Shown: one piece after another, positions 25,163 through 38,200 of the stretch
Position numbering within the stretch: the first letter of the stretch is position 1
Layout of the letters: each line of letters starts with the position of its first letter
Origin: Enteractinococcus helveticum
GTDB taxonomy: Bacteria; Actinomycetota; Actinomycetes; Actinomycetales; Micrococcaceae
Assembly (NCBI RefSeq): GCF_020742345.1
Contig: NZ_DYXC01000084.1
Coordinates: forward strand, 1 to 64,000
Direction of reading: 5' to 3'
DNA: 64,000 nt
The notes under the pieces: model-generated
The model's input: only the letters and a program-made list of their open reading frames with translations
Databases searched by the model: none
What the model was told of the DNA's origin: nothing
Position numbers and translations under genes: made by a program

Positions 25163-27280
25163 TTATTGGCCGGAGTGTTTCTGAATAATTTCTTCAGAGA
25201 CAGCAGAAGGTACTTCACCGTACGAGTTGAAGGTCATGGTGTATACAGCGCGACCCTGAGTACGGGAGCGCAGGTCACCGATGTAACCGAACATTTCAGA
25301 CAGTGGAACTTTAGCCTTGACGACTTTGACACCTGCAGCATCTTCCATCGATTCGATGGTACCGCGGCGGGAGTTCAAGTCACCAATGACGTCGCCCATG
25401 TATTCTTCTGGGGTACGGACTTCTACGGACATAATCGGTTCAAGCAGAACCGGTTTTGCGCGTTTGATACCTTCTTTGAAGACCTGGGAGCCGGCCAGTT
25501 TGAATGCCATTTCCGAGGAGTCAACGTCGTGGTAGGCGCCGTCTTCAAGAGTTGCTTTGACACCAACCATTGGGTAGCCAGCAAGAACACCGAACTGCAT
25601 GGCTTCTTGAATACCCTGGTCAACTGATGGGATGTATTCGCGAGGAATGCGTCCACCGGTGACAGCGTTCTTGAATTCGTAGACTTCGCCTTCTTCGGAT
25701 ACCAGAGGTTCAAAGGTGACGACAACCTTAGCGAACTGACCGGAACCACCGGTCTGCTTCTTGTGGGTGTAGTCAACCGATTCAACCTTCTGGCGAATGG
25801 TTTCACGGTAGGAGACCTGTGGTTTACCAACGGTAGCCTCAACCTTGAATTCGCGCTTCATACGGTCGACCAGCACGTCAAGGTGCAGTTCGCCCATACC
25901 GCCAATTTCGGTCTGGCCAGTTTCTTCGTTCTGAGAAACGGTGAACGTCGGATCTTCTGCAGACAGTCGCTGAATAGCAGTCGACAGTTTTTCCTGGTCA
26001 CCCTTAGAGTTTGGCTCAATAGCGACCGAAATCACTGGTTCTGGGAATTCCATGGATTCCAGAATGATCGGAGCTTCTTTAGCAGACAGGCTGTCACCGG
26101 TGGTGGTGTCTTTGAGACCCACGACGGCGTAGATGTGGCCGGCCTGTGCTTCGTCCACAGGGTTTTCCTTATTGGCGTGCATCTGGAACAGACGGGAGAT
26201 GCGTTCTTGTTTCTGCTTGGTAGCGTTGAGAACGGTATCGCCTGCTGAGATTTTTCCTGAGTACACACGAATGTAGGTCAAGGTACCAAAGAACGGGTGA
26301 GCCGCAATCTTGAAGGCCAATGCGGAGAATGGTTCCTGCAAGCTTGGCTTGCGGGTCAGTTCTTCTTCTGGATCCTTAATGGAAGTGCCCTTGACGGATT
26401 CGACGTCCAGTGGGGATGGCAGGTAGTCAACAACAGCGTCGATGATTGGCTGAACACCACGGTTCTTGAATGCAGAACCACAGAATACTGGGTATGCGTC
26501 GTCAGCAATGGTCAGTGCACGCACACCGGCTTTGATTTCTTCGTTGGTCAGCTCGCCCTCGTCGAGGTACTTCATCATCAGTTCTTCCGATGATTCAGCC
26601 ACCGATTCAACGAGTTCGGCGCGGTACTCTTCCGCTCGTTCCTGCAGTTCTGCTGGAATGTCCTGAATTTCGTAGTTAGCACCAAGGGCCGTGTCACCTT
26701 TGGCATCCTCTGGCCATACGAAAGCCTTCATGGTCACGAGGTCGACAACACCAATGAAGTCGCTTTCAGAACCAATTGGCAGCTGCATAACCAGTGGTTT
26801 AGCACCCAGGCGGGATTTGATGGTTTCAATGGTGTTGTAAAAATCAGCACCGAGTTTGTCCATCTTGTTGACGAAACAGATACGGGGTACACCGTATTTA
26901 TCAGCCTGACGCCATACGGTCTCGGACTGTGGTTCAACGCCTTCTTTAGCATCGAACACGGCTACCGCGCCGTCGAGGACACGCAACGAACGTTCAACTT
27001 CAACTGTGAAGTCAACGTGTCCTGGGGTGTCGATGACGTTAATCTGGTTACCGTGCCAGAAGCTGGTGACAGCTGCGGAGGTAATGGTAATGCCACGTTC
27101 TTTTTCCTGCTCCATCCAGTCGGTGGTTGAAGCGCCGTCGTGGGTTTCGCCCAGTTTGTGGCTTACACCGGTGTAGAAGAGGATACGCTCGGTCGTGGTG
27201 GTTTTACCGGCGTCGATGTGTGCCATGATGCCGATGTTACGAACTTTTGTGAGGTCGGTAAGCACTTCTTGTTGTGCCAC
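25163..27280 (-). CDS. fusA: Elongation factor G
   Basis: 705 aa. AHIDAGKTTTTERILFYTG (G1), DTPGHVDFTVE (G3) and NKMDKLGADF (G4) lie in the GTPase domain; the rest matches the domain II-V layout of the ~700-aa translocase. The GTG at 27280 (protein MAQQEVLTDLTKVRNIGIMA) is chosen because GGGAG precedes it by 5 bases and the length is canonical; the longer frame to 27337 adds non-family residues. Ninety bases after rpsG. Confidence 0.98.
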   Translation of the reverse strand: MAQQEVLTDLTKVRNIGIMAHIDAGKTTTTERILFYTGVSHKLGETHDGASTTDWMEQEKERGITITSAAVTSFWHGNQINVIDTPGHVDFTVEVERSLRVLDGAVAVFDAKEGVEPQSETVWRQADKYGVPRICFVNKMDKLGADFYNTIETIKSRLGAKPLVMQLPIGSESDFIGVVDLVTMKAFVWPEDAKGDTALGANYEIQDIPAELQERAEEYRAELVESVAESSEELMMKYLDEGELTNEEIKAGVRALTIADDAYPVFCGSAFKNRGVQPIIDAVVDYLPSPLDVESVKGTSIKDPEEELTRKPSLQEPFSALAFKIAAHPFFGTLTYIRVYSGKISAGDTVLNATKQKQERISRLFQMHANKENPVDEAQAGHIYAVVGLKDTTTGDSLSAKEAPIILESMEFPEPVISVAIEPNSKGDQEKLSTAIQRLSAEDPTFTVSQNEETGQTEIGGMGELHLDVLVDRMKREFKVEATVGKPQVSYRETIRQKVESVDYTHKKQTGGSGQFAKVVVTFEPLVSEEGEVYEFKNAVTGGRIPREYIPSVDQGIQEAMQFGVLAGYPMVGVKATLEDGAYHDVDSSEMAFKLAGSQVFKEGIKRAKPVLLEPIMSVEVRTPEEYMGDVIGDLNSRRGTIESMEDAAGVKVVKAKVPLSEMFGYIGDLRSRTQGRAVYTMTFNSYGEVPSAVSEEIIQKHSGQ

Positions 27281-27370
27281 AGGTTCTCCCTTGGTTGTTG
27301 CCTGGTTCCGTGAGCCACAGACTCCTGGTTGAGGCAACGGCTCGGAATAAGTACTGAGTTGGTGTTTGAG

Positions 27371-27841
27371 TTACCAGCGGTAGTGGGCAAACGCCTTATT
27401 AGCTTCAGCCATCTTGTGCACGTCCTCACGACGCTTTACAGCTGCACCCAGTCCGTTGGAAGCATCCAGAATTTCGTTGGTCAAACGCTCAGTCATGGAT
27501 TTTTCGCGGCGTGCCTTGGAGAAGGTAACCAACCAGCGAAGTGCAAGAGCAGTAGCGCGCCCAGGCTTGACCTCAACAGGTACCTGGTAGGTGGCACCAC
27601 CAACACGACGTGAGCGGACTTCCAATGCAGGACGAACGTTATCCAAAGCTTTTTTGAGCGTTGCTACTGGATCGTCGCCGCCTTTTTCGCGCGTCCCATC
27701 AAGGGCGCCGTAGACGATGCGTTCTGCAGTCGATCTTTTACCATCGACCAATACTTTGTTAATAAGCTGGGTGACCAGAGATGAACTGTAAACAGGGTCA
27801 ACTACCAGTGGGCGCTTTGGCGCAGGACCTTTACGTGGCAT
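27371..27841 (-). CDS. rpsG: 30S ribosomal protein S7
   Basis: 156 aa. MPRKGPAPKRPLVVDPVYSS, ITKVL-like LVTQLINKVLVDGKRSTAER, GGATYQVPVEVKPGRATALA and KMAEANKAFAHYRW identify S7, which organises the 16S head. Three bases after rpsL. Confidence 0.99.
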   Translation of the reverse strand: MPRKGPAPKRPLVVDPVYSSSLVTQLINKVLVDGKRSTAERIVYGALDGTREKGGDDPVATLKKALDNVRPALEVRSRRVGGATYQVPVEVKPGRATALALRWLVTFSKARREKSMTERLTNEILDASNGLGAAVKRREDVHKMAEANKAFAHYRW

Positions 27842-27844
27842 GGT

Positions 27845-28216
27845 TTACTTCTCCTTCTTAGCGCCGTAACGGCTACGAGCTTGGCGGCGATCTTTGACAC
27901 CCTGAGTGTCCAGAGCACCGCGGACAATCTTGTAACGGACACCTGGAAGGTCTTTCACGCCACCGCCACGAACGAGCACGATGGAGTGCTCCTGGAGGTT
28001 GTGGCCTTCACCTGGAATGTAGGCGGTAACTTCGATTCCGCCGGCCAGTCGGACACGTGCGACTTTACGCAGCGCGGAGTTCGGTTTCTTAGGGGTGGTG
28101 GTGTACACACGGGTGCACACACCACGGCGCATTGGGCGTGCGTCAAGCGCAGGCGCACCAACACGCTTTGCTTTTGGTGTGCGGCCCTTGCGGACCAGCT
28201 GCTGAATTGTTGGCAA
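27845..28216 (-). CDS. rpsL: 30S ribosomal protein S12 (with Gly at position 86)
   Basis: 123 aa. MPTIQQLVRKGRTPKAKRVG, TTTPKKPNSALRKVARVRL and GVKDLPGVRYKIVRGALD identify S12, the decoding-centre protein. The start is the TTG at 28216, with GGAGA 5 bases upstream; the frame to 28357 has no family residues. Lys43 and Lys88 are wild-type, but codon 86 (27959-27961) is GGC, giving VRGGGVK where the family has VRGGRVK. Arg86 is a known streptomycin-resistance position in mycobacteria. Confidence 0.98.
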   Translation of the reverse strand: MPTIQQLVRKGRTPKAKRVGAPALDARPMRRGVCTRVYTTTPKKPNSALRKVARVRLAGGIEVTAYIPGEGHNLQEHSIVLVRGGGVKDLPGVRYKIVRGALDTQGVKDRRQARSRYGAKKEK

Positions 28217-28410
28217 AATATTCTCCGTATGATTTATCTTCTTTCGAACGGTTCGAGGCGGTATGCAGCGCATCGAATCGAAAGAAAGCTTGGTCGTTTT
28301 TCGACGTCGTAGACTATTCGACTTTAGACGTGCAAAAAGGTGGCATTTGTCGCGCAAGTTCCCCGCAACCCGGACAGAGTCCTACTGCCACTTTGAAACA
28401 ATCGTTTACA

Positions 28411-28440
28411 GTGTACCAGGTTCGGTCACATTGCAACAAT
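28411..28440 (-). promoter_or_regulatory. Candidate promoter of the str operon
   Basis: On the minus strand TTGTTG (28435-28440), 18 bases, TACACT (28411-28416) preceded by TGG, an extended -10. It leaves about 190 bases of leader before the rpsL TTG. The rest of 28217-28661 holds no supported gene, only small palindromes near 28541-28568 (GTGGTACGTGCCAC, CCAGACCGTCTGG) downstream of the ATP-grasp gene. Confidence 0.45.
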
Positions 28441-28661
28441 TTGCACATTGATTGGGGTATGCATCACGTTGGGTTCCTGTTATCCCCTGTCGGCAAGCTA
28501 TTTACGGATTGAACGGGACAGGTGGTCAGTATTCCTCAGTGGTACGTGCCACCTCCAGACCGTCTGGCTCATGCGCATCCTCTGACAGAGATGTTTGTTT
28601 GCTACCAGCGGTTGATTGTGGCTTTGGGCTACAGTCGGTCCTGTACGGAAAGACCCGGTAT

Positions 28662-29933
28662 TTAGGCGTTCATCGTGCCTGGTATGTGGGCCACTTCGCC
28701 TGCGGCCTTATTCAGCCGATAGCGCTGGTACAGGTCGCGCTTCAGATTCCGGTCGTTACTGTATTGCAACGGCCAGCCCATACGGCCGGCACGCTTAGCG
28801 GCATCAAGTTGTTGCTGTTGTGCTGGTGTTGCGTACTGTTTGGCAAGTCTTAGCGGAATAGTCAGTGAAGCAGCAGGCCCCGTGGTTGTCACAGGTTGAC
28901 CGTGAGCTCTCATGGCAATGAACTCCCGGTAGAGGTACGTTGCGGGGTTTGCCCCGGCCACGGTCAGGTAATAATGATGGCGGCCCAAACGTGGATTCAT
29001 CTCCAAGAAATATGGTTCACCAGTCGTCTGATGGATCTTAATGTCAAACATGCCAAAGCCGTGCCAGTCCAGTGCATCCATGAGTCGTGCGCCTTGTTTT
29101 TCTATGGGCGCATCAGTGGCTGCCACTACAGCCCGTGAGTTGCCCTCAAGTCCTGCTGCGTGATCTTCGACGATGACTTCAGCAAGTCCGGTCAGTGCGT
29201 TGGCGCCGGTTCGATCGCGGAATTGCGAGAGAATTCGCAGGTTGGAATCCGGGCCAGGAATGAATTGCTGAATGATAAGGGAACCAACATAGCCGGCGTG
29301 TATAGCTTGAGTGATGACAGCTTTTAGTTGCCTTGGTTCTTGTAAGAAGTGTACTTTTCGTCGACCCGGAAAGCGGGTATTCGCCCAGGCTGCGCCGTCA
29401 CCAGCTTTCAAAATGTTGGGGTATTTCAACCCCATCTCAGCGACTGTGTCCAGGAAAGTATCAATGGTGCCAGGGCCTTGCGAGCAGTCGATGGATGCCG
29501 TCTGGGGATATTTGATCCCCAGCTCGTCACACAGGGCGTAGAAATTATCTTTCAATGAGGCCTGGTCAAGTTGAGCTGCAGTGAGGTCAGGAAATACATA
29601 TCCCATCGCCCGAAGTTCTTCAGCGTGGTTGATCATGATACGAACCAGATGGTCGTAACCTGCTACCAATAGCAGAGGGCGAGCGTCGTCGCGCCGTAGT
29701 CGTTGAGCAACGCTAGCCAGGTGTTGAACTACATGTTCTGGATCGAACATGGTCCCTGCGGGATAGAGCTGAGTGATTTTGCTGCCCCCAACAATCAGGT
29801 TTTCTGCTGTTGGGACGATTGCTGATACCACCCCGTATGCTTCGTGGAATTCGCGGGCCAGTGTGTACGCGCCGAGGTCTCCCCCGGTAATGACCGGGAC
29901 AAAGGATTGCGAAGCGGGGATCTGTGAGCTCAT
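28662..29933 (-). CDS. ATP-grasp domain protein, probable carboxylate-amine ligase
   Basis: About 423 aa. An N-terminal pre-ATP-grasp Rossmann-like part (FVPVITGGDLGAYTLAREFH), then ATP-grasp features: KYPNILKAGDG lysine region, FIPGPDSNLRILSQF, and the metal-binding EMNPRLGRHHYYLTVAG near residue 315. This resembles actinobacterial ATP-grasp ligases of the D-aspartate ligase-like group that add an amino acid through a carboxylate. It is divergent from a FemA/B-type transferase 83 bases away, which suggests a peptidoglycan bridge role (inference). An alternative TTG start lies at 29951; no clear ribosome binding site precedes either start. Substrate unknown. Confidence 0.8.
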   Translation of the reverse strand: MSSQIPASQSFVPVITGGDLGAYTLAREFHEAYGVVSAIVPTAENLIVGGSKITQLYPAGTMFDPEHVVQHLASVAQRLRRDDARPLLLVAGYDHLVRIMINHAEELRAMGYVFPDLTAAQLDQASLKDNFYALCDELGIKYPQTASIDCSQGPGTIDTFLDTVAEMGLKYPNILKAGDGAAWANTRFPGRRKVHFLQEPRQLKAVITQAIHAGYVGSLIIQQFIPGPDSNLRILSQFRDRTGANALTGLAEVIVEDHAAGLEGNSRAVVAATDAPIEKQGARLMDALDWHGFGMFDIKIHQTTGEPYFLEMNPRLGRHHYYLTVAGANPATYLYREFIAMRAHGQPVTTTGPAASLTIPLRLAKQYATPAQQQQLDAAKRAGRMGWPLQYSNDRNLKRDLYQRYRLNKAAGEVAHIPGTMNA

Positions 29934-30016
29934 AGTGGACGAGTCTAGCAACTGTCAGCAGTGATCCGGCTCGCTCTATCTCGGGGAACGATCAACAGCT
30001 GGGGTACGCTGGAGAC

Positions 30017-31198
30017 GTGACACAACATAAGACCCTGAATATCCAAGAGATTTCCGCTGAACAGCATCAAAGGTTTCTCGCTGAGCAGCCGCGAGCTTCC
30101 TTTCTTCAGAACCCCTATTGGCCCCATACCAAAGCGGCTTGGCGTGGTCAATCGTTGGGATGGTGGGATAATGACGAGTTGGTTGCCACCAGCCTGGTGT
30201 TATACCGGCCGATCCCGTTGCCTGGGCTTCGGGGCCGCAATTTAGCGTATCTGGCCGAGGGGCCGATTTTTGATCCCGAGAATGTTTCGTTAGATTCGCT
30301 GGTAAATCCGTTAGTGCCGTATTTGCGGGGTCAGGGCGCGTTTTTGATCCGGATGGGGCTGCCATTTATTTTGCGCCGTTGGGATGCAGAGACAGTTCGT
30401 CGTACCCTATCGGCCAATGACCACGATATGATCCCGGATCTTCATCCTGTCGAGTCTGATCCCACAGCGTGGTCACTTGAAGATTCTTTGGTGCGCTTAG
30501 GGTGGGAAAAACCTGGGCTGACCGAGGATTTTGGTCCGGGTCAGGCACAATTTCAGGCGCGTATTCCGCTTCCTGAGCTCACCGCCGCGCAGCGAGCGGA
30601 TCGTGAGTCACCTGAATTTGTGCAAGCCGTCGATGGCGTGTTGGCTCGTATGGATAGTACTTCGCGTCGTCAGACACGAAAGTCGATGCGCTCAGATTTG
30701 CAGATTTCCGTTGGCGATGTTTCTGAGATCAGTCAGTGGCAGACCTTATATGAAGAAACCGCTGAACGCGATGGTTTCATTGGTCGTCCGCAGAGTTATT
30801 TTGAGGCGATGTTCAATGCACTGAATTCCTCCGAGATTGCACAGTGCAAAGTGTTGTTTGCCCATTACGAGAACCAACTGCTTGCTTCAGCTATTTATGT
30901 TCAGCAGCAAGATACTGGATGGTACGTCTACGGTGCTTCGACTCGTGCCGAGTCCAAGCGCTATGCCCCGCGTGCTCTGCAATTGGAACAGATCAAGCTC
31001 AGTCTGGAAGCTGGCGCACGCTGGTATGACCTCGGCGGGGTCTCCCCCACCCTCAATAAGGAGCATCAGCTTGCGGGCCTTACGCGATTCAAAACGACGA
31101 TGGGTGCAGACGTTGTCGAGACCATGGGCGAATGGGATTACCCCATCAACAAGGTTCTGGCTCGAGCGTTCAACCGGTACCTTGCTCGCAGAGGCTAG
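30017..31198 (+). CDS. FemA/FemB/FemX-like peptidoglycan bridge aminoacyltransferase
   Basis: 393 aa with the two GNAT-like folds of the Fem family: RASFLQNPYWPHTKAAWRG near the start, LVATSLVLYRPIPLPGLRGR, then SMRSDLQISVGDV and the second fold with ERDGFIGRPQSYFEAM, YGASTRAESKRYAPRALQLE and WYDLGGVSPTLNKEHQLAGL. Such enzymes transfer an amino acid from aminoacyl-tRNA to the lysine of lipid II. Start is GTG at 30017 with GGAGA just upstream (spacing 1-2 bases), or a near-leaderless transcript. Divergent from the ATP-grasp ligase; ends in front of a strong bidirectional terminator. Confidence 0.88.
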   Translation: MTQHKTLNIQEISAEQHQRFLAEQPRASFLQNPYWPHTKAAWRGQSLGWWDNDELVATSLVLYRPIPLPGLRGRNLAYLAEGPIFDPENVSLDSLVNPLVPYLRGQGAFLIRMGLPFILRRWDAETVRRTLSANDHDMIPDLHPVESDPTAWSLEDSLVRLGWEKPGLTEDFGPGQAQFQARIPLPELTAAQRADRESPEFVQAVDGVLARMDSTSRRQTRKSMRSDLQISVGDVSEISQWQTLYEETAERDGFIGRPQSYFEAMFNALNSSEIAQCKVLFAHYENQLLASAIYVQQQDTGWYVYGASTRAESKRYAPRALQLEQIKLSLEAGARWYDLGGVSPTLNKEHQLAGLTRFKTTMGADVVETMGEWDYPINKVLARAFNRYLARRG

Positions 31199-31260
31199 GG
31201 TTCGTCCCGTCTGACTTCCCGATCATCGTTAGCAGTAGTATTTTTCTTTTACGGTGAAGC

Positions 31261-31300
31261 CACAGAGAGCCAGTGCAAATCATTGCACTGGCTCTCTGTG
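31261..31300. terminator. Bidirectional terminator between the FemAB-like gene and rpoC
   Basis: A perfect 18-bp stem (CACAGAGAGCCAGTGCAA and its complement) with a 4-base loop at the convergent junction. Serves rpoBC on the minus strand and the FemAB-like gene on the plus strand. Confidence 0.88.
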
Positions 31301-31332
31301 TGTTTCGGGCCGATTTTTAGTGGCCTACGGCG

Positions 31333-35223
<3,891 letters not shown>

Positions 35224-35278
35224 TGTCCTATGAACTCCTGGTTCTAAAATGGATGAAAGACTGATTTGTGTTGTGAAC

Positions 35279-38200
35279 TTAGACTTCTTCTACCGAGCTG
35301 GGTTCAGCACGGGAGAGGTCGATGCCTAGTTCTTCAGCAGCACGGAATGAATCTTCATCCGAGTCACGCATTTCGATATTCTGGCCGTCTGCGGAAAGGA
35401 CTTCCACATTCAGGCACAGGGACTGCATTTCTTTGATCAGGACTTTGAAGGATTCTGGAACGCCTGGTTCTGGAATGTTCTCACCCTTAACGATGGCCTC
35501 GTAGACCTTCACACGGCCGTGGACGTCGTCAGATTTATGGGTTAGGAGTTCCTGCAGGGTATATGCGGCGCCGTAGGCTTCCAGTGCCCACACTTCCATT
35601 TCACCAAAGCGCTGACCACCGAACTGTGCTTTACCACCCAGCGGCTGCTGGGTAATCATCGAGTACGGTCCTGTTGAACGAGCGTGAATCTTATCGTCAA
35701 CCAAGTGGTGCAGTTTCAGCATGTACATGTAGCCAACCGAGACGTGTTCTGGGAAGGGTTCGCCAGAACGCCCGTCAAATAGCTGGGCTTTACCGTCGGT
35801 GCCCATCAGGCGTTCTCCGTCGCGGGTTGGATTGACATGACCAAGCAGCCCGGTGACTTCTTCGGCTTCGGCTCCGTCGAAGACTGGAGTAGCGACGTTG
35901 ACCGGGCCGGTTTCGCGCGGCAGGTTCGGCAGCTTTTTGAGGAAGTCTGGTTCGCCTTCGATCTTCCAACCGTTGGCAGCAGCCCAGCCGAGGTGAAGTT
36001 CCATAACCTGGCCCAGGTTCATACGTCCTGGTACACCCAGTGGGTTCAGGATCATATCGACCGGGGTGCCGTCGGCGAGGAATGGCATGTCTTCAACCGG
36101 CAGGATCTTGGCGATAACACCTTTGTTCCCGTGACGGCCGGCCATTTTGTCACCGTCGGTAATCTTACGTTTCTGGGCAACGTAGACGCGTACCAGCTGG
36201 TTAACACCGGCGGGCAGATCGTCGTCTTCGTCACGGTCGAAGATACGAACACCAATAACGGTACCGGATTCACCGTGTGGGACCTTCAGCGAGGTATCAC
36301 GGACTTCTTTGGATTTTTCACCGAAGATGGCACGCAGCAGACGTTCTTCTGGGGTAAGTTCGGTTTCACCCTTCGGGGTCACACGACCAACGAGGATGTC
36401 ACCGGATTCAACCTCAGCACCGATGTGGATGATGCCGCGTTCGTCAAGCTGGGCCAGAACTTCTTCCGAGACGTTTGGAATGTCGCGGGTGATTTCTTCG
36501 GCACCAAGTTTGGTGTCACGAGCATCGACTTCGTATTCTTCGATGTGAATTGAGGTCAAGACGTCATCGGAGACCATGCGCTGGGAAACGATAATCGCGT
36601 CTTCGAAGTTCAGACCTTCCCATGGCATGAAGGCCACCAGGAGGTTCTTTCCAAGTGCGAGTTCACCGTTATCGGTCGACGGACCATCGGCCAGCACCGA
36701 ACCGTATTCAACTCGCGCCCCTTCGGATACGCGGACGACCTGGTTGTAGGCGTTGCCCGAGTTGGAACGTTCGAATTTTGAAACCGGGTAGTGACGGGTA
36801 GTGCCCTCATCTTCCATAACGGTGACCATGTCGGCGGCTACCTCGGTAACGACACCGGGTTTCTGCGCGATGATGGAGTCACCAGCGTCAATAGCAATCG
36901 GCTTTTCCATACCGGTCCCAACCAGTGGAGCTTCCGACTGAACCAACGGCACAGCCTGTCGCTGCATGTTGGCTCCCATGAGCGCGCGGTTGGCATCATC
37001 GTGTTCCAGGAATGGGATCAATGCGGTTGCCGCAGATACCATTTGGTGTGGGGAAACGTCCATGTAGTCAATATCGGACGGGTCGGCAAGGATCGGCTCG
37101 CCGTCACCACCGCGCTGACGGGACAGGACGAATTCTTCGGCGAAGGTGCCGTCGTCGTTCAGTACAGCATTGGCCTGGGCAATCTGGACATGCAGTTCGT
37201 CATCAGCTGTCAGGTATTCAACGGTATCGGTGACGCGACCGTCAATAACCTTACGGTACGGGGTCTCGATGAACCCGAACGCGTTGATGCGCCCGTACGT
37301 TGCCATGGAACCGATGAGCCCAATATTTGGGCCTTCTGGGGTTTCAATTGGGCACATACGGCCGTAGTGGGATGGGTGAACGTCACGGACTTCCATACCG
37401 GCGCGGTCACGCGATAAGCCGCCTGGGCCCAGTGCGGATAGGCGGCGTTTGTGGGTCAGACCAGCTAGCGGGTTGCCCTGGTCCATGAACTGCGACAGCT
37501 GTGATGTTCCGAAGAACTCACGAATGGCTGCAACGACCGGACGGATGTTGATCAGGGTCTGCGGGGTAATGGCCTCGACGTCCTGGGTGGTCATGCGTTC
37601 GCGAACCACGCGTTCCATACGGGACAAACCGGTACGGATCTGGTTTTCGATCAGCTCACCAACCGCACGGATACGACGGTTACCGAAGTGGTCAATGTCA
37701 TCGACTTCTACCGGAATATCAACTTCTTGGCCTTTCCGGGTGCCCTTGATCTTGGAGTCACCGTTGTGCAGTGCCGCAATGAAGTGCACCATCTGGGTAA
37801 CGTCTTCTTCGGTCAGAACCAAGGAAGCCGGATCGCTCAGCGGAGCATCGACACCGAGTTTACGGTTGAGCTTATACCGGCCAACCTTGGCTAGATCGTA
37901 GCGACGTTCGGTGAAATACAGGTTTGCCAGCAGGTTCTGGGCAGAATCTACCGAAACTGGTTCACCCGGACGCAGTTTACGGTAAATATCTTTCAGCGCT
38001 TCAGCCTGGTCGGCAATACCGTCTTTTTCCAGGGTTAACATTATGGAATCGTAGTGACCGAACTCTTCGCGAATGCGAGCTTCAGTCCAACCCAGAGCCT
38101 TCAGCAGCACGGTGACAGGTTGTTTACGACGACGGTCTAAACGAACTGAAACCTGATCACGGCGGTCAATTTCCAGCTCGAACCAAGCACCGCGTGATGG

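Noticed and set aside
28452..28853. 133-aa plus-strand frame upstream of the str operon
   Set aside because: It overlaps the end of the ATP-grasp gene, has no ribosome binding site, and looks like antisense plus spacer sequence.
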